Source of the DNA: Nymphaea colorata
Lineage: Eukaryota > Streptophyta > Magnoliopsida > Nymphaeales > Nymphaeaceae
Assembly: GCF_008831285.2 (NCBI RefSeq)
Contig: NC_045138.2
Location: 1,375,143-1,439,142 of the forward strand
Length of the DNA: 64,000 nt
Direction of reading: 5' to 3'
Shown: piece after piece, positions 49,543 through 62,868 of the stretch
Numbering within the stretch: position 1 is the first letter of the stretch
Layout of the letters: each line of letters starts with the position of its first letter
Position numbers and translations under genes: made by a program
The notes under the pieces: model-generated
The model's database searches: none
The model's input: only the letters and a program-made list of their open reading frames with translations
What the model was told of the DNA's origin: nothing

Positions 49543-52500
49543 ATGAGTCAGTCATTTGGCCAAGGAAGCCCTAAATCCTTCCCTGCTTACCCGAGGGGTG
49601 GCGAGTTCGATTTGGAGTCCGGGATTAGCAAGAAATCAAGGAGGCCCAAAAATTCTCGTCCTGAATTGTTCAAAATGATCAAATCGATCGGCCATCGTCT
49701 TCATTATCACTATAAACTGCACCCTCTTTTTGTGTTTCTCGTCTCTCTGGCTACCGGGCTTGGAATTATCATTGTCCTAGCAGTGTATGAGAACCGATTC
49801 AGGGGCATGGGCTTTCAAAACAAATTCGAACTGGATTCCACCGTGTATCCTTATCCGGATCTCAGGAATCTTGTGATGGTGGCGGGGCATTCGGTGTATA
49901 CTAGTACCAGTTGTGAGAAGGTTGATGGAGAGAACTCATGGTTTCTGGAGTCGTATCAGAAGCATCCAGGGCAGGCTGCCACCTTTTTGCAGCATATTAG
50001 AGAGGGAGTTGAGATCGCAGCGAAAGATAAAAATGCATTGCTGTTATTCAGTGGTGGAGAGACCCGCAAGGACGCTGGGCCTCGTAGTGAAGCTCAGAGC
50101 TACTGGAGTGTTGCAGATTCCAAAGGCTGGTTTGGTGAGTCAACACCTTCCTTGGTGCCCTCTTATTCACATCCCTATTTATCATGTCCTTTCTAAGATG
50201 GTAAATCTGCGAATGTTTTTATACATAGTGGTTCCTCCAAGTTATAGCTTCGAAATTAGTCACTTGTTCTCAGTGAATGTTAATTTACATTCACGTGAAA
50301 AGAATAATCACAATTTTGTTGGTTTATAACTTATTCTGTTTCTAAAGTTTTCTCCAAGTGGACTGTTCTGTTCGAAGCATAGATGGTCACTTGTTCAGTT
50401 GGGAAGTAGCAGGAGCCGCAACTTTATTCTGTATATGCTCTTCTTTATCTTCTAGGGATGCTCATATTGATGGTCTGAGACTGCCAACTGGAAATATGAT
50501 GCTGTCGTGGTTTTGTAGAAGAGCTGGCTAGTCGCTGAAATGAGTGGAATACCATGATTCTAGTGAACTGATGTACGATTCATAGTCCTTTGCATTATTT
50601 ATGATTAGTTGCTTCTCATCTACATGTCTGCCACATTTACATCTAGATGTAACTAATACTTCGGCTTCTGTACTAAATTGAATGTCATTTTGACATGGCA
50701 GTCAATACTCGACCCTGGAATCAGCTGCCTGACTTATCATACGTAGTGATTCTAAATATACTATGCATGTAATTTGAAATCTCAATCTAAAAACATGTTC
50801 AAGCAATAACTATCTATGCAAATAATTTGAAATTGAAATCTTATAATCATGTTCAAGTAACTATTGGATTCCTTTTCCTTTCAAAGGTTACTGTGCAGAT
50901 ACCTTGGAAAAAAAGAATTTTAGCTTCATGCACATCTAAAATGTATTTCTATCCGTTGCTACCTTTTCTCCATAAGAAGACTAATGCAGAAATGCCACCA
51001 ACAGAACGATGCTTGATCTGTATAAGGTGTTCAATGTATCTGTAACATTGTAGAAACTGGTTTCCTGTTTCAAAATGCAAGTCATGTTTAGAGTACATGT
51101 TTTCCACACCCAAAAAGTGGTGATGGCTACTCTGCAACACTTGTCTTTTCCTACTCTTGTAGTCTATCTTCAGTATCCAGTTCAGAACAAGCTTAAGTGG
51201 TGTAGTCGTATACCTAATCCCAGTGAGCCAACATCTTCTTGATTGACGTTATCTTTTGTTGGACTTTTGTTCTGAAGTTTTCCTTATTCATCGGATGATT
51301 TTCAGTTCAACACAGTTCAATATCTAAATGTGGTTGGTACTGAAGTGAGTTTATGGGCAAAATGAAACTCTTCGTTAAACCATCATTCTCACTTCTTGTT
51401 CTTTTGTTCTGTGCTTTTTTACATCCTCCCATATTTTTTTTCAGGTGAAAATATGGAATATATATATATATATATATATTTAAATATAAATGCCTATCTT
51501 GTTATTGATACTTATCAAGGTCTGTCTCAACTATGTCTTTTAGTATTTTCATTGCACGATTTTAGAGGAAGTGTTTTTTTCTTAAACTCTATAATCTATA
51601 TCAACTAGAAATAAAAATACGAGGACACTGTATAATAATGTATTAGGTTTGGGCCATATTACTCTTAGTCACATAAATAAATTTTGTAAGTTTTTTACTT
51701 TTTCATATAAAGAAATGTTGTAAGTTTTTTGTCAGCGAACTAATGAAAAATAGTTTATATTCAAATTACATGGAAATAGTTTTCTACAAATAGTCAGGTA
51801 TTGTTGCTTTCTTTATATGTTGAAAAGAAAACATTCTGAAAATATCATGCCATTTTTCATTTTTTTGCTGGATGCTGGGAAGCTAGGACCGTGGTGCTCT
51901 TATTTGCAGCTGTTTCATGTTAAAACAAGTGATATTATTGAATTGAACACCATGCAGTTGTCACATTGTAATTTCTTAATATTGTGCTTTCACAATTACT
52001 GTCACTGTTGGACCTTTGTATGCAATCTCTATTTATGCTTCATCTGCTACTTTTGAAAACTTGATACATGTTATATCCTTTACAACGTCCAGAGAGATTG
52101 TTCCTCATCCTCATGTCATTTGCTTGTGTAATCCAAGTTTAAATGTGTTAATGCATGTGAATGATTGAGAATTCTGACTAAGAGTTTCTCAGTTTAACAC
52201 CGCAATTGTCTGATGATCACACTCTTCAGTTCATTGAACTTATGTTTGCTGACCTTTCAGGTAATCAGGCAACTGTCAGATCAAAAGCACTTACCGAGGA
52301 GCATGCAAGAGATAGTTTTGAGAATCTTCTTTTTAGTGTCTGCCGATTTCGTGAACTTACTGGTGTATATCCACAAAATATAACAGTAAGTTTAGCAGTC
52401 AGCTAACCTATTTTGTGACTATTGCATTTTCCTTTCCTTTGCATGAAGTCATCAAGAGGCTTGTCTGAATAGGCTAATATGCTCATGCTGGGCCCTTTAT

Positions 52501-53013
52501 TTGGAAGAAAGGTGTATTTGAAGAAAATTTCGTATAGATAACAATGGTTTCACCTTTGTTTCTGATGAGGTCTCTCAGTTATGCTAGTGTGGTCGTCATG
52601 CTTAAGAGCAGAAAAACCTCTTAGATTTTATATCAAGTTAAAAATTCTTTTGCTTGTTTAGTTACTGTTCTGATGCAAACATTGAATTTCATCAGGTTGT
52701 GAGCTATGATTTTAAGGAGGAAAGATTTGCAGGCCTGCACCGTGCCGCAATCGGCTTTCCAGAAGCAAGGTTCTTCTACCTAGGTACTCCAGCTTCAGCT
52801 GCATCAAAAGATGGAGCCAAGAAGGGAGAAGCACTGGCAAGGGCTCAGTTTCAGCAAGACCCATATGGTTGCTTGGGCAACTTATATAGGAAAAAGCTGA
52901 AGCGCGATCCTTTCCATCGGTCGGTTCCCTATCCTAATGGTTGTCCTGAATTGCAAGGTCTGTTTAGTTATTGTGGTCCACTTCCATACCCAGGCAAACT
53001 GCCCTGGTCTTAG
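49543..53013 (+). CDS. DUF218 (YdcF-like) single-pass membrane protein
   Basis: Exons 49543-50134, 52261-52385 and 52696-53013 encode 344 aa with clean GT-AG junctions in phases 1 and 0. A basic N-terminal tail ([12 protein letters not shown]) precedes one TM helix at about 61-82 ([20 protein letters not shown]). The DUF218 domain follows: [23 protein letters not shown] (166-175), [14 protein letters not shown] and [12 protein letters not shown]. The family occurs in plants and fungi (the fission-yeast C57A10.07 type). Bacterial YdcF-like relatives bind nucleotides or act on envelope lipids, but no activity is established for this plant type to my knowledge. A type II membrane topology in the endomembrane system is inferred. 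No in-frame ATG was preferred upstream, and the initiator sits in the context AGTATGAGT. The length is normal for the group. Confidence 0.88.
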
Positions 53014-55415
53014 TAGCGAACCAATATCTCTCCTAACAAAATAATGAGATAAAAATCTCTCTCTCTCTTTGTGTGTGGTGTGTGTGTGTGTGTGTGTGTA
53101 CCTGTGTGCATGCGCAGGACTTAATTAGGCCCTAACAGATTTACATGAAAAGGACTTTCTTGATGCTATCTGAAGGGGAAAATGATTGCATCGCTCTTTT
53201 GTTGTGTTTAGGAGCTGTTTGGCAACAGTGATATATTGTTACTGTCCCAAAGATCTTTTTCATAAAATGGAACAAATTTGTGAAACACTTGTTTGTGTTC
53301 TATGAATCTTTCTCTTACCATTTTTAGGGGAAGATTATTGAGATAGTAACCAAGTGTTGTTATTGTTGGCAAAGAGCCCTTTAAGAAACCCATCCCCAGG
53401 TAAACGCATTTTTAACAAGGATTATAGATCCCCTTGTTTGGAAAATGTAAAGATTACGTTTCTCCAATGCATCTTTACTCCATGAATCTGAGGTAAGGCC
53501 CTCCTCCGACTATAGGTCGATGCACTTGGGGACAATGGGCATCTTAAATTTATGGTTTGAAAATCTGGAAAAATCATGGACTTAAGTTATACCTTGTGAC
53601 AGATCGGTTCCTTGGAATTGAGATCCGGGGTGATCTAATGCCCCCAGTCTTGTGCCCCCTAAAGTGCTTGCCGCCAAGTGAACATGATAAGAATAGTCCA
53701 AGTCTTTGTTGCTTATGCAGCAGGCATGATGTTCATATGATCGTTATCATGCTGAACTTCATCCAGGGCAAGAGTTTGATCTGGGCCGGTGTGCTCTGCT
53801 CTGACTTATGGGGCCAACATCCTCTAAGTTGACTTGGTGCATTCAGATTGGTTACTCGATGAGCTAGGGCTGGGCATGGGCCGGCCTGGCCTAAGACCTA
53901 TTTTGATGGTATAAATATATTGTTTATAAGAAAAAATATTAAAAAAAAAACTATATTAAAAAATTAATATTTAACATTGCCCCCCCTGCCCGGTGCCCGA
54001 CCGTACCTTCAGCTTGATCAAGTGTTTCATGACAAAATTGCATTGCAGTGGGTTCTGCACTAGTTATATTTCAGTTCGACCATGGCCACTGGACCTGACA
54101 CACAGCAACGCTGCGAGTCTTTGAGCACCAACTTGACTCGGATCAACATGATTGAGTCAGGTTTGAGCATTACCAAGGTCTATTTATTCATGATCACTGT
54201 GAATTTTGGATGGAACAATTCAACTAGCCTAATATCCCATGTTTGCTTGTATTCAGATTCTTCAGAGCCAGAATTTTTTTTTTCCATAAAACAATATTAT
54301 GGTTAACAAATTTTCAATTGACTTTCTGGTAGTGACCTGATTCTCATGGGGTTGCCTCATATAATTGAATTCAAGTTTACCTAAGTTTCACCACTGAATT
54401 AAAATTTCAAAGAGACTTCGTAGGGCGTATGCCTCATGGAGACCACACCTATCTTCACCCCTGCTATTAGGAGCTAGGATTAGAAAGCACAAACCTATAA
54501 TTACCAATTCATTTAATCTAGAAGCAATCATAGTTACAAAGGCATGGTTGATTACATGTCCTAGCAGCGGTTTCTCTAATCAGAACAATGAGGAGCGATT
54601 AATTGAATTGAATAGTTAGTCATACTGAATATGGGTTCTTAATGCATGTCATAATCACATAAATTATGGATCAAATTTTGATTAGAAACCCAAAAGGCTT
54701 TAAGCATGTTATGTTTTCTCTATGGCTTAAGTGAGAGATACCCAAAGAAGTCAAAACCCCTCCCTCTTTTTCCTTATTTTTGGGTAATCTAATAGACTAG
54801 AGTGTTGTCCATCAACCGGTTCATTGAACTGATGGCTAGACTTTCACTGACCCGGTCAATTCTAGCTGAAGCTTTTTTTCATTACTTATCTTCTCCATAT
54901 CAGATTTAAAACAAGTGCTTAAAATTTTGAAATTGAAGTTAATAAAATCAGTCAGGTTGCTGATTTGGTGAATCCGCTGAGTTTGCTGTGAGTAAAAGAA
55001 AGATATATAAAAACAAAAAAACTTTATAAATATTTAAAGTTAATAAAAAATGAATCATGTCCCCCTTTATCGGCTCCAATCGAATCGTTTTACAAAATCT
55101 GCAGATGCAGGAGAATGTTTAGACCACTGACTTCAGGTAGTTGCCTAGCTAGTTTTAGATTGAAGTTGGATACCCAGCGAGACCAAATCCAGTTTAACCA
55201 AATTGGTAGCGTAGCTGAATCTGGTTCTAACCCTGATTCTGGAAATATTGGATCTGGATCAGATCCGTTGTCTTGTCTTCAAAGCCTGCCAATGAACAGT
55301 CATGGAGGTCAGGGTTTTTGTCTCTGAGATTGTAGTTTCCGTTAGTTGAAAACCCCAAAGCCCTATACGCCGGACTCCATTTTTTGGGAAGCCTATTGAT
55401 CTCTTCTGAGCAAAG
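53014..55415. other. Intergenic between DUF218 gene and TRM11
   Basis: A (CT)/(GT) microsatellite at about 53057-53099 is in the probable 3'UTR of the DUF218 gene. Short ORFs at 53557-53832 and 54082-54306 show no recognisable domain. Positions 55300-55449 are the TRM11 leader. Confidence 0.45.
53868..54012. repeat. Dispersed GC-ended/AT-core repeat, short copy E
   Basis: GGGCTGGGCATGGGCCGGCC, about 80 bp of AT-rich core with TTAATATTTAACATT, then CCCGGTGCCCGACC. This has the same architecture as the copies near 2.2, 3.1 and 4.7 kb but is internally shorter. Confidence 0.45.
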
Positions 55416-55416
55416 T

Positions 55417-55450
<34 letters not shown>
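55416..55450. repeat. (GA)n tract abutting the TRM11 start codon
   Basis: A GA repeat of about 35 bp, with one AAA interruption, runs directly into the ATG at 55450. The frame is open upstream through the repeat but contains no ATG there, so 55450 is the natural start. Confidence 0.85.
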
Positions 55451-58400
55451 TGTGGTTTCTGTGTGTGTTCTACCACCGGCTGCTGGACTACAGGAGGCCG
55501 GAGGTGGAGTCTCTGGCGGAGCTCTTCGGAGCTTTCGGCGACGACTCGGCAGCTATCACCAACAGGTCGCTGCAGTGGGAGTTGCCGGAGAACCACCATC
55601 CGGACTCTCCCTTCCACTTCGTCTCCCTTCCATCTGAGGAAATAGCGGCTAATATTGCTAGGAGAAGTAAGTTTCTTTACCTCTTTGCTCTTGTTTTTTT
55701 CCAAGAATAATTTGTTGGTATCTTCATTTCGTGTTCTTCAACCACGCCCACTTCTTGAAATTCGGTGGTTCTTTCGTTTTTGCCTTTCTGGTTTGCTGTC
55801 TCCGCATTTTCTTCTTCCTGGTCGGGATGGTTGTGCGGGCTTCTTGTACTTGATAGTAGTTTGTGAGCATTGGTCATTTTATCGTATGCTTATGTTGAGC
55901 CGTTTAATCATTCATTTTGTATTCATAGTGTGTCTGTGTGACTCAATTAGCTAAATCGTGTTATTGCTGCCCCTCACTTCAGGATGTAGCACGGAAGGGG
56001 AATATTTAGTGCACGACCTATATCACATGGACGCGTATAAATGGAGTACATTATCGCTAGCACATGTAGATAACATGAATATAAGTTGAACTATCCTGCG
56101 ACATGACTTCCAACTTACCATTTTTCCCTTTCTCTAAGATAAATGGGAAATTTGTTAAACACAAAAGCCGATGACAGGATATTATCAGCATTATATAGAA
56201 GGCACTAAGTGCTCATGAAGGCAGTGGATGGCACAGTCAGCATCAATCCGTATAATTTGCTATAGCATAATGTATATCGACCTACTAATTCGCTTCACTC
56301 ATGTTGCCTTGGATTCCCAAACTTGTGCCTTTTTCGTTTTGATGATAGGATAACTGATAGCCACAATTATAACTTATAAGTTCAAGATATCCCAACTAGA
56401 AACTTTCGAAGAGTGTCCTAACTCCTAACTCCTAACTGGTTTGATCTCCCATGATGCACCAGCTTTGTTCATTTATTTTCCGGGTATAGATTCGCTCTCT
56501 ATGTTTTGCATTTTGTGTTCACCTGATATGAAATATAAAAGAAACAGTAATATGGTCTTTAAGCTCCCATTCAGTTCCTCTTTATATCTATGTCACATGG
56601 GTGTGGGTACGGTATGAGTTCAGGTACGACAGTACGGGTTCAGACACGGCAATTTTGAAAATTGTGGGTACATGTGTACGACAAATTTTATATTCTCAAA
56701 ATTGATAAAATGAAAAAAAGCATTAATAGTTCACACTTATAATCTCATAAGAAAGTCCCAAACAAAACACAAACAAAATATTGTTTATCATAAGAAAAAG
56801 GGGAGGAAAATATATAATCTTAGTGGAAGGGAAATATAAAAGAAGGGAAAAATCAAAATTAGAGAAAAATTAAGTTTGAAAATATAATTTTAAATGTTTT
56901 AAAATGCAGCCGTACCCAAGTACTGACATAGGTACCTGGGCAAATTGCACGTATCATGTCACATAGCTTTATCTCCTTTCTTATAAAAAACATGTTCCTC
57001 ATATGGGTGCCTTAGATTAAGCCTCTCATTCTTTATCTTATTAATTTTTTGGTTTTGTTTGCTATTCTAAATAACTTGTCGTGCTACTTTTTCATGCTTG
57101 ATTTAGATTGCTGTTTTCCGTTTCTGTTATTTCCTAAATACTTGATTTAAGCCACCGGTTTCTTTTTTTGGTTGTTTTATTTATAACTCTTTTTTTTTTG
57201 TTATTTGTAATTTGCAGGTCTTCTGGTAAAGGGCATATATGAACTTTGGGGGCAGGGGATTAACTATGAAGAATTAGAAGCAAAGATAAAAGAGTTTCCA
57301 GATGAGAGGAAATCACCGTACTTGGCAGAAGATAGCACATTCAAGATAACCGTGGATAGTTTTGGAAAGGTTCTCAGCTTAAAAGAGCAAAATGAAAGAA
57401 TACACATGCTTGAGTACATTCCTTTCAAGGTTGGTGAGTTTGTCTACCGGTTTTTTCCAATAAACTAATTCAACAAAGTTTAAGCATAGAATTATCTTGG
57501 ACGGATGTAGGGCCTGTGGTTAATTCCATTTTGCCCAACGTTTCATTTCAGTTGGTGGAACATTTAGCCACAATCTCACGTCTTGTTTGGGCATAGCCTG
57601 CTTCCTGTGTTTGGTCAGTGGAGCCATTCTACACTGCTAAGCAGGAAATTGGTGCGAGTTAACTGCTTTCCTCTTTTTTACTGTTTTCTAGGATATTGTA
57701 TTCTTTAGTGTTCAGAAGATCCCTTTCTTGGAGACTTCTCATTTGTATTTTTTTTGTTGTGTGGAAATTTATAAAAATTCAAGGATGTGTTTGGGTGATT
57801 ATCTGCCTTGTGTGACTCTAGTCCTTATTCATTGTTCATTCTTTTGCAACTTCCATGGCGTAAAATACTAATTTCTCATGATTTGAAAAGATGAGTTGAT
57901 TCATAGTGAAAAGATAACCTCATTTGCATACTTTATAATGTGTTTGTGACGACACTTAAATGTAGGGCCTTGCAGCTTGCTTGATATTTTTGTAATTTGT
58001 TTTAGTTTTTTTTTTTTTTTTTCGAAGACAAAACTTGAAGACATCACCAATAAGAAACGCATAAATTTTTAAATGAAAATCCTGTGAGATGTGTTATGAT
58101 ATTTCCATTAGGATGAAATTTTTTTAGAAAGGTGGATACTTTGACTTTCCTATAAAAAATGATTTGTATCAATTTCCATTGAATAAACTTATAAATGTAC
58201 AAATGTTACCTCATCTAAGCACTTAAAAAAAGTCATGTATATTATGTTGCAGTGGGATCCATAGTGGAACTTGATGTAGAAAACTGGGTTGATAGATTAT
58301 TCTGTTCATGATACAATAGCATTATCGAGCAGGTTTTGGATCAAGTAGTTTGAATGGTATGGGGAAAGTAGAAACTTTGTGGAGCTTTAAGTGAAATTGA

Positions 58401-61400
58401 TAATTTGGACACACATTTAGATAAGATCATAAGACATGCCATAACTATCATGCTCAATTTGAATCTCAATTCAAGTCGTCACGAGAGCATGCCATGAGAT
58501 TTGCTTTCTCATTTTTTAGGTTTTCATTTAATTCTGCATTTTTGTGGACATTTACCCAGAATCCATGAGCTGCACGTGAACTTAAGGGGCTGCTGTCTTT
58601 TTAATGAGCAGCACTTCTTGTTGTGTTCTTTTATTATCAAATTTGGTTTTGTCAATGTGCATGGGAGCAGTGAAGTTCTATTTCCAGTTTTGATATCTCA
58701 CCAGAAAGTAGACAATGGATGAAATGCCACATCCTTTCTGTTACGTGGCACATAAGTTGCTGCCCTGTCTTTTTGGTAGAAGTTACTTAGCACTAGGCAT
58801 TGCTTCAGATAATCAGATGGTATCCTATTGTTATTTGCAACTAAATTCATAGTTTCTGACTTGCTGGTGCTTTCTCTGTTCTTCTTGCCCATTTTTTAGT
58901 TCTTCATGTGGCATGTTGCCTTTAACATGTACAACTATCGCAGGGCCGTGTTAATCTTCGAAAACCTGATCACAAGTTTTGGCTTATGGAAACTGATGAA
59001 TATGATTTAAACAATGGTCTTCCCCCAGTAGCTCAAAGGACAATATTCTTTGGCCGTGAGGTTGGAGCAGCTGATAGGAAGCTTTTACCGACCTATCAGC
59101 TAAAAAGCCGTACTTATATAGGACCAACAGCAATGGATGCAGAAATAGCTTTTCTTATGGCTAACCAGGCACTAGCCAGGTCAGGGAAGCTTGTATATGA
59201 CCCTTTTGTTGGTACAGGAAGCATTCTAATTGCAGCTGCGCACTTTGGAGCCATGACAATGGTGATTACTAATTTAATGTTACTATGCCACTGTATAGGT
59301 TATTTCCGTATAGTTTGAATCTATCAAATGTTTGACAATGTTAAAGTTTGTAATTTGGCGCTGGGCTCCCCTTGGCTGGCTATGGTTTTACTTGTTCAGG
59401 GTGCAGATATTGATATAAGGGTAGTTCGTGATGGGCGTGGTCCTGATTGCAATGTCTGGAGTAATTTTAAGCAGGTAATACATTCTTCTACGGCAGTAGT
59501 TTTGGGACCTCTGCATGGTTGATGTTGCAGTTCTCATTTATTAATATCTGAAGGTACAAGGTATAAACCTTCTCTGTTTTCCTGTAAATTGGGCTTCTGG
59601 TTTGCTCTGTTATGCTACATAGGTTACTGAAAGTGGTGGTGTATGGCTTGCTAGCTTCATCTAGATTATATAGCTCGCTATTGCTGTCAATCTTTTAGTC
59701 CACTTGTGTGAACGGCTCAATCTTGTGGGGAATTTGGATGGGAATGGTCATTATATCCTTAATGTTGCCAAATATTACGTATAAAAGGACTACAAGTCTA
59801 CATCAGTCTACAATAACTGAGTCCATGGAGTTCTCCTCAAGGTATTCAAGTGGCTCGAATTTCATGGAGAATTTGGATGAGAATGGTCATTATATCCTTA
59901 ATTTTGCCAAATTAACATATAATTAATCTGTATCCATCATAACTAACTCCATGGAGTTCTCGTTAAGGTATGCAGGAAAGATAACATGCTGTTGATATGA
60001 TACTAAAGTTCGTCTGTGGCTGTATATGGAAAAACTATAAATTCTTTATGAAATAGTCATAGCAGATGGTAAAATCTAATTGTTATGGCTATTCATGTCA
60101 TATTATGTGTAATAAATTATAAGTTTATAACCGAGATATGACATTTCTATGGTTTTGCAGAGGATGGCATTTCCTCGTACAAGTCATGGTTGTGGATATT
60201 ATTAAGTCAGACCCTGCAGCATGTTACATGTTTTCAATTCAATTTTTTGAAGATGAAATATTTACAATGAAAGTTTGTTGCATTGTGCACCATGTGGAAT
60301 CTTATCTGCTTATTTTGGTCTAATACAAAGCTTTTCGCGGATCATGAAATATAGGTGCAAATATTGGAAAACTAATTGGTTTGCTAGACAATATAGTGCC
60401 TGAGAGAGGCCCAAGTAGTTGGTAATTTTTTGAACGGCAAACAAGTCCGTGATCCTTGATGCATGAAGTCTTGTGTTTTCTTAATAAAATTGTAAGGAAG
60501 TAGTTAAAATTTTTAGACTTGAATGTTAAAGGTTGTTAAATGATTTAAGTCCATAAGAACCACTTAAACAACACAATTTTATTTCCCTCTAAAATGGCAT
60601 GGTGTTTTGATCCAGTATTTGTCACCTCTACTGTGCACACACACATACACATACTTTCTTCTCAGTTTATCATAAATTTTCTTGTCCATTGCAGTATGGT
60701 TTACCTATGCCTATTTCGCTTCTAAGAGCAGATAACAACCTTCCACCTTGGCGTCCAGGACTTGAAGAGGTATGGGTTCTTGTCCTTCAAATGACAGGCT
60801 TGTTGGCTATAATGTCACATTATGAAGCCATGAAGTATTCCCCATATTTTGAGTATTTTCTACTGCATGCTTCATGAGTTATTTCTGATTTTCTTACATC
60901 TTTAGATGTCTAGACTCTATGTGAGTTTACTAATGTTTCATCATTTGTATCTGCATGTGAAGATGAGAGAGAATCTTTACTCAAGCAGTGAGTAGCATGC
61001 TCATTCTCCATCCATGAGCTCAAATTTTTATGGATTCATATGATGTTACATTGATGTGATTAAAGCCTTGTTCTGATCAACTGGGTGGTTGATCTGGTTA
61101 AACTTTGATAATTACCTAAGCAACTGCAGTTATGTCCCTTATCAACCTTGCCTTCGAAACCCCTCCACACATTGAGGTCCTTGATCCTGTTACCTAGATC
61201 CTCCTACCTTTTATCTATTTTCTGGTACATTAGTTAGTTAGCCATACATCATTTCATAGCTGGGAATATGTGTTTCCATCTGTGAAAGGTGCAGCTGTAA
61301 ACATGCCTCTCAACCGTCTTACTGTGGTTTGGTCACGTATTTGGTATATGAATTACAGAATGTGGAGCATATTCATCTTAGGATTTCATATTTCTTTGGT

Positions 61401-62017
61401 AGTGTCAAACAACTAGCAAAAATTTTCCTCCATTCTCTATCATTTAATGTCCATCTACCATTTTTAAGCAGGTATTTGATGCAATAATATGTGATCCTCC
61501 GTATGGTGTTCGTGCTGGGGGGCGAAAGTCCGGTGGACGGAAATTGTTGAAGGGTGCTGTGGAGCCATACACGGTACCTGACGATAAGAGAACTGATCAT
61601 ATACCGTCAACAGCGCCATACAGTTTAGCTGAGTGTGTGCATGATTTGCTTGACCTAGCTGCTCAGAAGCTTGTGATGGGGGGCAGGCTTGTCTTTTTTT
61701 ATCCAGTGGTAAGAGAAGAAGGTTTGACTGAAGGGCAGTTCCCTACTCATGAATGTTTGACCATGATTGCTTCTTGTGAACAAATACTTAGCTACAGGTA
61801 CAGCAGGTATTTGCTAACTATGGTTAAAACTACAAGATATACCGATGAGTTTGCAGAATTGGCCAGGAAGAAACACTTGCAATTCAAGGAAAACCACGCT
61901 AAGTGGTTGGAAGAAAGTACTCTTCATTCAGCTGTTTTCAGCCCAGTTGATTCAGGAACAAATGGGAAGGGAATAGACAGGGACTTGAAACCAAAATACC
62001 GGGGGAAGTACGTCTAG
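55450..62017 (+). CDS. TRM11: tRNA (guanine(10)-N2)-methyltransferase, TRM11/TRMT11
   Basis: Exons 55450-55666, 57218-57429, 58944-59261, 59400-59474, 60695-60769 and 61472-62017 join in frame to 480 aa. The N-terminal half (MWFLCVFYHRLLDYRRPE..., through IPFKGRVNLRKPDHKFWL) is the THUMP-type RNA-binding region. From about residue 200 it is a Rossmann methyltransferase with SAM motif I DPFVGTG (229-235), the acidic loop GADID (250-254) and catalytic motif IV DPPYG (307-311). In yeast and animals Trm11 with its activator Trm112 makes m2G10 in cytosolic tRNAs; the same reaction is expected here. The match extends along the whole human protein, and the 480 aa length is normal. The third-to-last and second-to-last exons are 75 nt each. 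Donor 2 (AAG|GTTGGT) is required for frame although a stronger-looking GTGAGT lies 4 nt downstream. Confidence 0.93.
56588..56966. mobile_element. hAT-type MITE in TRM11 intron 1
   Basis: Ends CTATGTCACATGGG and ATGTCACATAG are inverted. CTTTATAT (56580-56587) and CTTTATCT (56967-56974) flank it as a 7/8-matching target duplication. At 379 bp it is nearly the same size as the element at 32290-32678, whose termini it shares (CTATGT-ACATGGGT). It is non-coding. Confidence 0.8.
59714..59974. repeat. ~130-bp tandem duplication in TRM11 intron 4
   Basis: 59714-59848 and 59852-59974 share GAATTTGGATG-GAATGGTC, ATTATATCCTTAAT-TTGCC and TCCATGGAGTTCTC-T-AAGG. Both copies lie between the exons at 59400-59474 and 60695-60769. 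Spurious short ORFs run through them. Confidence 0.85.
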
Positions 62018-62349
62018 TGAGATGGACTGGTGTTTTGAAGTGTTTCAGTGATAAATTGCAACTGTTCCACGGTTGCTCCTTCAGCAAGAGTTCAAATGGC
62101 CTTGCAGCTAAGAAATTATGTCAGAAGGCATCAGAAGATGCATTCAAGGGTTGATTACCAGTTATTGCATGACAGTTACATTGTTACCTGTATCACATTC
62201 TTCTCAGGAGTATAATTTTTGGCTTAGTTGGCATCAGGAAATGTTGGCAGTTCTTGGATTTACTGTATCAATTTTCAAACAAATTTCAGAACAATGAACT
62301 TCTGGAATCCCTCTTTCACATGGATTGCTTGTATCAAGGGAGAGGCTTC

Positions 62350-62399
<50 letters not shown>

Positions 62400-62805
62400 C
62401 CAGCTGTGGATTTGAGCTCTGGCTAGAACCTGCTGCTCGATGAACGTGCACAAGCTATGGTATTCTCAGGAGCTTCTGCTACTGGTCTTATGCTTTTCTT
62501 GGGGGTCTAAAAGGGTCCTTATTTGAAGTCTTAAATTCTAATAAAATCTACATAGAAGCACATAACTTAATGTTTTGGTCTCACAACCCTAATCACAAAA
62601 AACTTCGTCAGACGAAATCATGAATTATGACTTTCTTCAAAAAATCATTTTTGACATGATAAAACATAAATAAAAACAAAGCCTGCACACTTTTGGAATG
62701 CTAAGTGCATGCATAGCATTCCAAATAGCTTTTTTCGCACAAAATATTAAGACGTATCTGGAAAAATTGAAAGTGTAACCAGAATGCATATATTTGTCTA
62801 CATAG

Positions 62806-62867
<62 letters not shown>
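62806..62867. repeat. (AT)n-(GT)n compound microsatellite
   Basis: About 25 bp of AT repeat followed by about 37 bp of GT repeat, intergenic. Confidence 0.9.
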
Positions 62868-62868
<1 letters not shown>

